Below, piece by piece: positions 41,571 through 51,855 of a stretch of DNA of 64,000 nucleotides. The notes under the pieces were generated by a model that ran no database searches, had not been told where the DNA came from, and worked only from the letters and a program-made list of their open reading frames with translations. Position 1 is the stretch's first letter. The number at the start of each line of letters is the position of its first letter. The stretch is from Allolobophora icterica (lineage: Eukaryota; Annelida; Clitellata; Crassiclitellata; Lumbricidae), in assembly GCA_963556255.1 (NCBI GenBank), contig OY744615.1, forward strand, positions 6,686,217 through 6,750,216, given 5' to 3'. The position numbers and the translations under genes were made by a program.

Positions 41571-42190
41571 GCATGAGTCTTACACTTCGTATTTAATAAT
41601 GCTTTAATTATACTTAAATATATTATATGTCATAATAATTGTTATGCTAATTAATAATGTAGTACAAAGTATAATGTACTGTCATTATGTTTTTTCCTCA
41701 CATTATTGTGTACACTGTGATTGTTATAATTATTTTTAGTTATTTTTAATATTATAATTATTGCTATTTTTTACTTTCTGCCCTAACAATATGTTAAGGG
41801 TAAGACAAAGATATTTTAATTTAACATTTTGCTTGAAAGACTCTCCTCATCTGCCATAGCTAATCTTTGCATATTTCGATGGAAGCGCCGTGTAAAGTAA
41901 TTGTTTTAATGCGCTCGATGGTTACAGAAAGGCGTTTAAGTAGGAAATAAGTTTCCTGTTTGTCTCCGAACACTGTGGTTTAGTCAAAATTAATGTGTTT
42001 TCCCGGCAACAAAGAAAATCATTTTCAGAGACAATGCGACAGTCGATTTTTGTTGTCCACTACCGAGTGGTAAATACTAATCTGTCATAGTAGGCTAGAT
42101 GACTATTCAAGAGATCGTTGAAATCGTCACCAGAACTTTCGCTAATGCATTAATTCCTGTTTTAACAGAGCATTCTCTGTGTTCGGAATA
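41571..42190. other. AT-rich intergenic stretch
   Basis: No gene seen. Confidence 0.5.
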
Positions 42191-42195
42191 TTGAT

Positions 42196-42311
42196 GACAG
42201 TAAAAGTGACAACGATTCTTTATTTAATAGTGGCCAGTTCAGAAAGTTTGTGCAGTATACTGGGTTTAAGCATAGATACATTCCACCCTACTGGCCAAGA
42301 GCGAACGGTGA
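42196..42311 (+). pseudogene. Integrase fragment of an older gypsy element, left part
   Basis: In frame with 42202 the translation reads KSDNDSLFNSGQF, then FVQYTGFKHRYIPPYWPRAN. This is the second-Asp to pre-Glu part of a gypsy integrase core. It is cut by the insertion of the 42312-49819 element and resumes at 49825. Confidence 0.8.
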
Positions 42312-43125
42312 TGTCGCGTGAGGAAGTCGACGCCAACGACGAACGGGCTTCATCATCATGATATAGCCGTCGTTGGCGGTCGAGATGGAATGATGACGGA
42401 CAAGAGCCAGTCAACGCCTGAACAACGACAGAGTCAGCCAGGCCGGGAGGTAACCAAACACCGCTCGACTGAGCTGTAACATGACTCCACTCGGGCCGCT
42501 GGTGAAACCCGAGACGAGGCAGAACCGCATCTGGGCGGTTCGGTCGGGCGAAGCGACGAGAGACGGGGGAGATGCCGGGGGGAGGCAGGTCCCCGACGGC
42601 TAACGGCGTAGCGACGATCGGCGAACCCCGATCTCAAGGGAGTAACCCGAAACCAGGATGACACTGATGAGGCGTGGGGAGGGTCGAACAATGGACGGTG
42701 CGAAGGACCTACATAAGGGAGGGAAAATGTTAATACGGGACTTACACTACTGGCTTGCGCGACGTGTGGACGACGGTCGAGAGATCAACATCGAACGGGG
42801 ACGAACAGCGACGGCAACAGAGTAAAGTCCGTCAGATTCAGAGACTGACGAGTAGAACGATCTGTAGTTAAGCCTTGCGAGGCAGTACTTGAGATAGTCC
42901 TAAGTTATATCTAAACGAGTTAATGCTACGTGGAAGTTTCCGTAAAAGTTAATGTATATATTTGTTTATTAATTAAATACTTTTATTAATCAAACAAAGT
43001 TCGTCGTGAGTCTTCTGTAGAAAAGTTAGGCAGCTTTAATTAAAAGTGCAAGTAAAAGAACATAGCGAGTCGAGGGTCGACATCACCACACAACAATCAC
43101 ACGACGGTGACCTTCGATCGCGACA
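42312..43125 (+). repeat. 5' LTR (814 bp)
   Basis: TGTCGCGTGAGG...ATCGCGACA. It contains a GC-rich central part and an AT-rich ATATTTGTTTATTAATTAAA stretch before the end. Confidence 0.95.
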
Positions 43126-43144
43126 TTGGCGCAGTCGACAGGGT
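43126..43144 (+). promoter_or_regulatory. Primer-binding site region
   Basis: TTGGCGCAGTCGACAGGG begins directly after the LTR. Its TGG start fits pairing with a tRNA CCA end; the tRNA is not identified. Confidence 0.6.
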
Positions 43145-43653
43145 TTTCAACTGAGGACGTCACGACTAGCAGCGGAACCGGAAACGGAAGAGAGGAATCT
43201 CAACAGATCGGGACCAGCGGCGAATACAACCCTTCGCAACTGGAGAAATCGAGTGCCGGACTCCGAAGACGAAGGACTCGAAGCGACCGACAGCAACAGG
43301 CAAGGACGAGGAACAAGAGCGCCAACGGACGACCGGCCATCGCTAGCAACGACGGACGGGAGTGGCAACGGAGGACAGCGGATCAGCCAAGATATCAAAA
43401 GACGGAGCACGCTCGACGTATTCAGAGGGTAAGTCCTTACTGGTAGTCGTGGTAATCTGTGAGAGTGCGGTTGAGGTCTGGATGAGGATTGGTGTGCGAA
43501 TAGCCGAGGCTTTTGCGTAGCTCCTTTTTGCTCAGTTCTGTTCTTGTTGTATTTTGGTAGAATTTTAGGACGTTGTTTTCTTTGATTTCTGACCAGCGGT
43601 GACTCTCCTCTAACTTACTTACCTTTTTCTATTAGTGAACGGACTGTTGGAAG

Positions 43654-45825
43654 ATGGATAAGTTGTCGGTGGGGAAAAGAGTGAGGGTGCAGAACATGCC
43701 CCATCACAGACTAGGCGCATATCTAACAAAGATGGGACTGGGAGAGGAGGAATTGGATTCTATGAGTATGGACCAGCTCCGAGAGGCTAGTGCTTAAATA
43801 ATTGTTTCTGGACGAGAGACCCCGCCAGAAGTAAGTGAGGAAGTAAGCACAGGTAGCCTAGAAGGCATTATTAGCTCGGCAGTGCAACTGCAATTGATCG
43901 AGTTAAAACGATTAAGATATGAGAGAGAGGAAGCGGAGAGAGCGGAGAGGAGAAATGAAGAGAGGGAGGAAAGGCAGAGAAGGATCGAAGAAGAGAGAGA
44001 GAGGAGACTAGAAGAGAAAGAAGAAAGGCTGAGGAGAGAAGCGAAAGAGGAAGCGGAGAAACTGAGGAAAGAAGAAAAGGAGGAAGCGGAAAGATTGAGG
44101 AAAGAAGAAAAGGAGGAAGCGGAAAGACTGAGGAAAGAAGAAAAGGAGGAAGCAGAGAGACTCAGATTGCTTGAGGAGAAGCAGAGGAGAGAAGAGAAAG
44201 AGGAAGCCGAAAAGCTGAGGCTGCTTGAGGAGAAGCAGAGAAGGGAAGAAAAAGAGGAGGCAGAGAGACTCAGATTGCTTGAGGAGAAGCAGGCTGAGAA
44301 GCTCAGGCTGCTTGAGGAGAAGCAGAGAAGGGAAGAGAAAGAGGAAGCAGAGAAATTAAGGCTTCAGGAGGAGAAGCGGAGGAGAGAAGAAAAGGAGGAG
44401 GCAGAGAAGAGGGAGAAGGAAGTCCGTGAGGAAAGAGAAGCGGAGAGGAGACTCAGAGATGAAAGGGATTACAATTTAAGACATTCGGTCGTAGGACGAA
44501 TGAAAACTTACAGCGAAAGCTTGCGTGGACTCTTACCTAGATTCCCAAGCGACCATGCACAAATCGCTGGCTTTTTCGTGCATTGCGAAAGATTATTCGA
44601 CTCGTGCGCTGTCCCGGACGACCTTCGTAGTAGATTACTCTTGACCTGTCTAGACAACCAGGCCAGAGCATTGACGGCCAGGCTCACACAAGAGGAACTC
44701 GACAATTATGGCAGACTAAAGGCTTTCTTGTTGAAAGAGTTCAAAGTGAGCGCGGTCTCACTACGAGAGCGATTTATGAACGCCAAAAAGGCGGCAGATG
44801 AATCGTATACCACATTAGCTTCAAGACTGCATAATTTACTCTCGTACTACTTGCAAGATCGCAAGGCAATAACGTTTGATGACGTAACGAGCCTTTTGAT
44901 CGCCGACAAAATGAAGGAAATGTTGCCCAGAGGATGCTTAAACTTCATCCTCAGCCAAGAACAGCAGAATTGGTTGGGGCACAAAGACTTGGCTGCAGCG
45001 GCTGACACTTACGCCGCCACTCACCCTTGGGAAAATGACTATGCAAAACATAGTCCAGGCACGGGTAAGACGGAGTCACGCTATGCGAAAGCACCAGCGC
45101 CTCCACAGACGACAGCTAAACAGACGGACAAATGGACTGACCGATCAGGAGGGACACAGACAAATAACAGGACCGACGGACGTCCAACCTCCGAAGAGAT
45201 TAGAAGGCGGGGCCTTTGTTTTCTGTGCTTATCTCCAGATCACAGGGCTAGCGCGTGCTCGAAGAACAAGCAAACCAAGAGTAAACAGGTGAGCGCGTGT
45301 GCGGTCCAACCAACCGTGACCAAAGCTCTAGACGGACAGATAGGCGGTCAACGCGAGGCGCGACAAGACGGACCGTCACGGATCCAGGAGATAGACCAGC
45401 ATGCATTGCCGACAAACCCGGCATGCATTGACGTGGAGGAGACGTATGCGAGAGAGTTCCTGAAAGTGTACATAGCAGGTCTCCCTGTGATCTCATCTCT
45501 AATCGACAGCGGGGCCGAATATAACTGCGCGCGTGCCGATTTAATCAGACCACTCAACCTGCCCGTAGTTAAACAAATAGAGGTGAAGGGACTTAACGGT
45601 CAAGCGATGAAGGTGGACGTGGTTCGGCTGAGACTCAAAGGGTCTCAGACCGACAAGGTAAAGGAGGGGGAGGTAAACTACGCCCCCGATGTGCGGATTT
45701 GGACAGCGCTCATTGAAGAGCTTAACGAGCCGCTAATTATCACTCCCACCACAGCCGACTTACTGCGAGAGACAGCGCTGTACTCGAGACACGCGGTCAG
45801 CACACCTGAAATAGATCAAATTTAA
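43654..45825 (+). CDS. Gag-protease of the Gmr1-like element (one internal TAA)
   Basis: The ATG at 43654 begins MDKLSVGKRVRVQNM, related to the Gag start of the 10.6-kb element. A TAA interrupts at 43795-43797, after which the same frame stays open. Next are a Glu/Arg/Lys coiled coil of repeating KEEAERLRKEE and LLEEKQRREEK units (43900-44450), a capsid region (44500-45030), a zinc knuckle CFLCLSPDHRASAC (45219-45260) and an aspartic protease with SLIDSGAEYNCAR (near 45500). The frame ends at TAA 45823-45825, and the same phase then continues open into Pol. Whether the two TAA codons are mutations or are read through is unknown. Confidence 0.88.
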
Positions 45826-48810
45826 GAAGCGCAGGCGGCCATAGGTACAGAGACGAGGGAGGAAGAGGACGAAGAGGAGGAGGTAGAAGGACTGAGGTCG
45901 CTGATAGGCGAGAACTTCTTCACAATCGCTCAAGCAGACAGCGAGAGTGTAGTAGAAACCAGTCCTGGAGAAACAGATACTGAAGAGCAATTCTTCAACC
46001 CAGAAGCACCATCCCCACCCAACGGAGATGCAATAGTAAGCAGAAACAAGATGGCGGCCGAACAAGCTCAATGCTCGACCTTAGCACCTTTCTTGGTCCA
46101 CGGGAAAAACAAGGCAAAGAACTTCTTCACTGAAGATAATTTGCTCTTTCATAAGGATAAAATAGCTGGACATTCTGTAAAACAACTATGCTTACCGAAA
46201 GAGAGAATAGACAAGGTCTTAAGCTTAGCCCATGACGCTGCGTTCGCAGGTCATATGGCGCTGAAAACGACGAAGGACCGAATTAAATTGAATTTCTGGT
46301 TTCCCAACATGGAGGACATAGTGAAGGAGTATTGCGCATCATGCGACATATGCCAAAGGCACGCGCCGTTGCGAGTGGCGCATCGTGCCCCCATAACTCC
46401 TATCCCTCGCAACGATGAAACCAGATTCGGTTGCCTAGTGGCAGATTGTATCGGGCCCATAGTAACCAATGTGGACCCTACAAGCCCAAAACCGGAATAC
46501 AACTACGCATTAGTGGTAGTGGACCAGTTTTCAAGATGGCCGATGGCCTATCCTCTAAAGGCATTGACAGCAAAAGCAACATGCGATGCATATATGCAGA
46601 TTTTCACGACCTTCGGTTTTCCGAAAACAATTCGATCTGACAATGGGTCAAATTTTAACAGTAAATTGACCCAAGAGTTTCTGCGTCGCATGGGGTGTTC
46701 ACCACGCTTCGTGCCGGTCGCACACCCGGAATCACAAGGTCTAGTGGAGCGTTGCAATGCCACACTGAAGACCATGATTTATAAATTGGCTGAAGAAAAC
46801 CCGAGGGGGTGGCACAGACTGTTACCATACGTGCTGTGGAGCTTAAGGGAACGCCCATCTGCCACCACCCATGTGAGTCCCTATACTTTGGTGTATGGTA
46901 CTCTGCCTAAGGGACCACTGTCTGTCCTTTCCGAAGAATGGACAGGGGAGCGTGATGCTCCACTACAACTGGGCGTCGGCGCAGCAGCTTATTTGGACCA
47001 ATTAAGAGACAACCTCGAAATGGCCAAATTATACGCAGAGTACTACTCAGACATTGAACAGCAGCGCTATGCTACGCATTACAATCTGAGAAGCATGGAC
47101 AGGCGTTATGAGGTGGGTGACAAAGTCATCATCCAGTCACCGGAGGCACGAGGGGCGAAAAGGGATGGCCAATGGCAAGGACCAGCTACCATCACTCAAG
47201 TAAAATCACCCTATACGTACCTCGTGGAAATAGGGGGTAAGAGCCGCCTATTACACGCAAATCGTATTCGCAAATACAACGAAAGAATACAGCAAGCGTT
47301 GGTCAACAATTGCTCGATTCTGTTCGAGAAGGACGAGGACTTCGGTCACGTGGAAGCAGTGGGTAGCTTCGGCACGAGCCAGACACGGCCCAGTGCACAA
47401 GTAGATTCTACCGCAGTTGCACACTTAACGATAGCAGAACGGGAACAGCTGTTTAATCTGTTAGACCGATTTCCAGAGGTATTTTCAGACAAACCAGGTT
47501 TCTGTCCCATTCTAGAGCACACGATCACTGTTAGTGCGGAGTTTAGGCCGAAGAGTTTACGGGCCTATAAGGTGCCGGAACTGCTCAAACCTGAGGTGGA
47601 GAAACAAATCCGCGAACTTTTGGCCCTAGGCATCATCGTTCCATCGCATAGCGAAATGTCTAGCCCCGTTGTGTGCATTGTTAAAAAGGGAGGTCAAGGC
47701 GGTCTAAGACTGGCCATCGACTACCGTTACGTAAACAAATTCTCGGCGGGTGACGCATACCCCACCCCCGACATTCAGGAAGTGCTACAGAAGGTAGGAA
47801 GTGCAAACTTCATATCCTGCTTTGACGCGCGTCAAGGATACTACCAGATTGGACTTCACAAGGACTCTCGATGGCTATCGGCCTTCGTATGTGACGCCGG
47901 CCTATTCGAATTTGTACGATTGCCCTTCGGTTTGAAATCAGCCTCGAATTCATTCATTCGTTGCATGTCAAAGGTCCTCCATCCGATTCGTGACTTCACT
48001 GAGACATTTGTGGATGACATGGCAGTGCATTCGATGACGTGGCCTGATCACATGAAACACCTCGAGAAGTACTTACTGACTATTCAGCAGTCTGGTCTGA
48101 CCCTTAACATTAAGAAGAGTTCATTTGCTAGACGACAAACAACGTTTGTAGGTCACCTGATCGGATCAGGGAGCATTGAACCAGATCCTCTTAAAATCGC
48201 AGGGCTAGGGAAAATCCCTCAACCCGAGTCCAAGAAGGACATACGGAGATTAATTGGTTTCTTTAGCTATTTTAGGAATTTCATCCCTAACGTGGCTGAG
48301 ACAGCCAGAATCCTCACTGACTTGACCCAGAAATCGGTGCCTGCTAAGATACCCTGGCGAGTTGAACACCAAAATGCGCTAGATAAACTTACGCACGATT
48401 TAAACCACGCGGTATGTTTGCAGACAATCGACTACAGCAGGGAGTTTGGTTTATCTACTGATGCTTCCGACAAAGCAGTCGGGTGTTGCTTGTTCCAAAC
48501 TCAAGACGATGGAACAGAACGACCAATATGTTTTGCTAGTTCTAAACTAGACACTACTCAAGCGCGTTGGTCCACTGTGGAACGCGAAGCTTATGCTGTG
48601 ATCTTTGCGTTAAAGAAGTTTAGGAATTTGATTTTTATGTCAAGAACCACCCTCTATTCTGATCACAACCCCTTGACTTTCCTAATTGCTTCTACGCCTA
48701 CAAGTGCGAAACTTGCGAGATGGGCTCTAGCCCTCCAGGACTTCGATATCTCTTTTAAATATCGACCTGGATCGCTGAACATTCCCGCTGATCTCTTGTC
48801 CAGACTATGA
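45826..48810 (+). CDS. Pol: integrase-reverse transcriptase-RNase H
   Basis: This is in the same phase as Gag; the first ATG is at 46051 but the frame is open from the TAA at 45823. The integrase HHCC zinc domain (46220-46360: HDAAFAGH, CASCDICQ) is followed by a D,D,E core (VADCIGP, RSDNGSNF, PESQGLVER) and a GPY/F-like module (GQWQGPATITQVKSPY, near 47170). RT follows with RLAIDYRYVN, FDARQGYYQIG, RLPFGLKSASNSF and catalytic FVDDMAVHS (near 48010). RNase H ends the protein (STDASDKAVGCCLF, VEREAYAVIFALKKF, YSDHNPLTFL, NIPADLLSRL). All catalytic residues are in place, so this copy's enzymes look functional. Integrase-before-RT defines the Gmr1-like order. Confidence 0.95.
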   Translation, partial: EAQAAIGTETREEEDEEEEVEGLRSLIGENFFTIAQADSESVVETSPGETDTEEQFFNPEAPSPPNGDAIVSRNKMAAEQAQCSTLAPFLVHGKNKAKNFFTEDNLLFHKDKIAGHSVKQLCLPKERIDKVLSLAHDAAFAGHMALKTTKDRIKLNFWFPNMEDIVKEYCASCDICQRHAPLRVAHRAPITPIPRNDETRFGCLVADCIGPIVTNVDPTSPKPEYNYALVVVDQFSRWPMAYPLKALTAKATCDAYMQIFTTFGFPKTIRSDNGSNFNSKLTQEFLRRMGCSPRFVPVAHPESQGLVERCNATLKTMIYKLAEENPRGWHRLLPYVLWSLRERPSATTHVSPYTLVYGTLPKGPLSVLSEEWTGERDAPLQLGVGAAAYLDQLRDNLEMAKLYAEYYSDIEQQRYATHYNLRSMDRRYEVGDKVIIQSPEARGAKRDGQWQGPATITQVKSPYTYLVEIGGKSRLLHANRIRKYNERIQQALVNNCSILFEKDEDFGHVEAVGSFGTSQTRPSAQVDSTAVAHLTIAEREQLFNLLDRFPEVFSDKPGFCPILEHTITVSAEFRPKSLRAYKVPELLKPEVEKQIRELLALGIIVPSHSEMSSPVVCIVKKGGQGGLRLAIDYRYVNKFSAGDAYPTPDIQEVLQKVGSANFISCFDARQGYYQIGLHKDSRWLSAFVCDAGLFEFVRLPFGLKSASNSFIRCMSKVLHPIRDFTETFVDDMAVHSMTWPDHMKHLEKYLLTIQQSGLTLNIKKSSFARRQTTFVGHLIGSGSIEPDPLKIAGLGKIPQPESKKDIRRLIGFFSYFRNFIPNVAETARILTDLTQKSVPAKIPWRVEHQNALDKLTHDLNHAVCLQTIDYSREFGLSTDASDKAVGCCLFQTQDDGTERPICFASSKLDTTQARWSTVEREAYAVIFALKKFRNLIFMSRTTLYSDHNPLTFLIASTPTSAKLARWALALQDFDISFKYRPGSLNIPADLLSRL

Positions 48811-48989
48811 ATGAGGAGAAGGCGGACTACCATGTAAGGCACCGCGATAACTGTACATATTAATTTCTAACTGCGCTTATATTTTGTATTTTTCATGGGA
48901 ACGACGAGGACATGGTCTGGAGGGAATCAGCGGAGGGATCGACATCATTCTCAGCCGGGAGGCGAATCAAAGACTGGCTTTATCCTCCC

Positions 48990-49002
48990 CCGGGAAGGGA
49001 GG
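48990..49002 (+). promoter_or_regulatory. Polypurine tract
   Basis: CGGGAAGGGAGG directly precedes the TGTCGCG of the 3' LTR. Confidence 0.75.
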
Positions 49003-49819
49003 TGTCGCGTGAGGAAGTCGACGCCAACGACGAACGGGCTTCATCATCATGATATAGCCGTCGTTGGCGGTCGAGATGGAATGATGACAGACAAAAGCCA
49101 GTCAACGCCTGAACAACGACAGAGTCAGCCAGGCCGGGAGGTAACCAAACACCGCTCGACTGAGCTGTAACATGACTCCGCTCGGGCCGCTGGTGAAACC
49201 CGAGACGAGGCAGAACCGCATCTGGGCGGTTCGGTCGGGCGAAGCGACGAGAGACGGGGGAGATGCCGGGGGGGGGAGGCAGGTCCCCGACGGCTAACGG
49301 CGTAGCGACGATCGGCGAACCCCGATCTCAAGGGAGTAACCCGAAACCAGGATGACACTGATGAGGCGTGGGGAGGGTCGAACAATGGACGGTGCGAAGG
49401 ACCTACATAAGGGAGGGAAAATGTTAATACGGGACTTATACTACTGGCTTGCGCGACGTGTGGACGACGGTCGAGAGATCAACATCGAACGGGGACGAAC
49501 AGCGACGGCAACAGAGTAAAGTCCGTCAGATTCAGAGACTGACGAGTAGAACGATCTGTAGTTAAGCCTTGCGAGGCAGTACTTGAGATAGTCCTAAGTT
49601 ATATCTAAACGAGTTAATGCTACGTGGAAGTTTCCGTAAAAGTTAATGTAAATATTTGTTTATTAATTAAATACTTTTATTAATCAAACAAAGTTCGTCG
49701 TGAGTCTTCTGTAGAAAAGTTAGGCAGCTTTAATTAAAAGTGCAAGTAAAAGAACATAGCGAGTCGAGGGTCGACATCACCACACAACAATCACACGACG
49801 GTGACCTTCGATCGCGACA
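49003..49819 (+). repeat. 3' LTR (817 bp)
   Basis: Matches the 5' LTR except for a longer G run near 49270 and about five single-base changes. Confidence 0.95.
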
Positions 49820-49824
49820 GGTGA

Positions 49825-49883
49825 AGCACAAAGATTCATGCGAACTTTGAGAACACATATGGAGAAGAGATGTGCACCTTGAC
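49825..49883 (+). pseudogene. Integrase fragment of the older gypsy element, right part
   Basis: After the duplicated GGTGA the translation continues EAQRFMRTLRTHMEKR. This is the Glu-containing helix that follows PRANGE in gypsy integrases. A TGA follows soon, so the host element was already decayed or has decayed since. Confidence 0.75.
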
Positions 49884-51725
49884 ATGCTAGAAGAAATTAT
49901 ATGAAACTAAAATACAACACACATCTTTGCAGTTGCACCGTTTACGGTTGATTCATCAACAACCAATGAATAATAGACACAACCTATGAATGTTCAGAAA
50001 ACTGATTGTCTATATCGTTTGCGAGATCAGCCACACAACTGAAACTCACAGCTTCAACTTTTATCACAGCTCGTGCAACAGAGCTTCTCTGAAGCAAGAA
50101 GTAAAGGCTCTCATGCAAAATCGCCAACAGTTATAGCTTTGGACGACCTAGCTGTTAATTGCGATATTCCAATGCTGCCTAAACAGCGTGTTCCGAAGTA
50201 ACCCTTTCTGATAATATTCTGCTGAGTTTTCATTGACTTAACAAGTGAAACAAATTTTTGACATCTGAGTTCTCCAGAAAATGTTTGGTGAAATTCCGGT
50301 GTTTAGTTGTAAAATGTCTTTTGAAATTGTGTTCCTTCGGTGTGCCTACGGTTTGCAAAGATAACAAGCAAATGATGCTATCCTTCTGCGCTAAAAAACA
50401 ATGCTTTAATGGACAGTGTTCTTGAAAAAATACGTTTTTGTCGTCTATAGGCCTAGTTGTTTCTTACTTCACTCCTTATCAGCTACCGAACAATCAAGAT
50501 TCATTAAACTTATTGTTTTGCTACCATTAAACTTATTGTTTTGCTACTACACCACAATAATATTTGTAAAAATGCAATTAGCGACCTATTGGCGCTTGCG
50601 ATGTTGTAATGAAACGTCAATTAAACGGTAATTTAAGACGTTTTAAATAATTTCCAAAGAATTGTAGTAGAAGTTATTCAGAGTGATTTTACTTTTCACT
50701 TTCAGACGTCCTTTCTGGTGTTTACCTCAAGGAGTCTACGTTTTAATCAACTTGTGTAATGAATAAATGTCCTTTGGCCGTGAACAATCTGGTCAATGCC
50801 AAAGGTAGCACGATTCTGCATTAAACTGATATAGACAATCGGGTAGCGTAAACATTGCTGTAGGACGCGTGCAGGTCGCGGGACTTGCGCCACTGCTGTG
50901 AAGGAACCGGTGTCCAGTTTTCTTCTGAACTGCATAAATTTCAACATTTTTCAACAACTGAATTAAACACAAACCGCCGTTCAAAGTCCTTTCCTGGCGA
51001 CATAGAAGCCAACGTTCCGCATAAGCAACTTGGGTAGTAAGGTTAGATAAAACGAATGTGTTGTACCTTACCATATCGCTTGTGTTTACAACTTAGTATT
51101 TTAGACATAAACTGAGGTAGGCCTATTCGAGAATTTCAGACATCTTAGTTCTAAGAATTTTCTTTTTGCTTCTAAATACATGCCTTTTTCTTACTTTTTC
51201 TTTTGAATTTCTTTATTACGAACTAAACACGATCCAAGAATAGAGACGGCTAGCTACGTGTTGTTAACAAGGCAAGACTCCGGAGAAAACCAAGGCACAA
51301 ATGAAGATGACGACTACTGAGTAATACAATGCAATACACCGAGTTACATACATTTGCCCGTGTGGTCTTTCCAACACTAAGAAATTGGTCAATGTGTTGA
51401 GTAGCAGGACATCCGACGAAAATAAAACAAAACGCGGGCCATTAACTAACGCTACGGATTCAATGGATTCAAGTCGCTTTCATATCAAACACAGCATCGA
51501 TTTATTCCGTCCTAATGTAAACTCTGTATTTTCAGGGACAAGGCGCGGTTAAGAGGTTTCCAACAATGTGGTATAAAAATCTATAACTTTTACAACTGTG
51601 CTGAAAGTGTAGATACTTTTAGTTTACTTGAAACGTCGTCGCAGTACATTTTAAAGGTTTTATAAGCGAAGCTTTTTTAAATAGACCCTCGCGACATTTC
51701 CCAAAATTTAAATTATTTAGCGTGC
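49884..51725. other. Intergenic
   Basis: No gene or mobile-element protein recognised on either strand. Short minus-strand frames near 50750-51070 lack motifs or splice context. Confidence 0.5.
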
Positions 51726-51855
51726 GTACTAGGCTCCGCCACAGGCTACCTCTTATGAGGAAGCCTGTGCCTGTCCCAAGCCAGGATAAAGGAGGAGGGT
51801 TCTGCGGTGGGCTTGCGACCCACCCAGGTAAAAAAAACAGCTAGCAACAGAAACA

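Larger units (their letters stand above)
42312..49819 (+). mobile_element. Gmr1-like Ty3/gypsy LTR retrotransposon, full length (7508 bp)
   Basis: LTRs of 814 and 817 bp flank Gag - protease - integrase - RT - RNase H, all in one reading phase from 43654 to 48810 apart from two in-frame TAA codons. The 5-bp target duplication GGTGA is at 42307-42311 and 49820-49824. Integrase lies upstream of RT. The LTRs differ by about five substitutions and one G-run indel, so the insertion is young. Confidence 0.95.

Noticed and set aside
42434..42691. Minus-strand Pro/Ser-rich frame, repeated at 49125-49385
   Set aside because: It lies wholly inside the GC-rich part of both LTRs and is a composition artefact.
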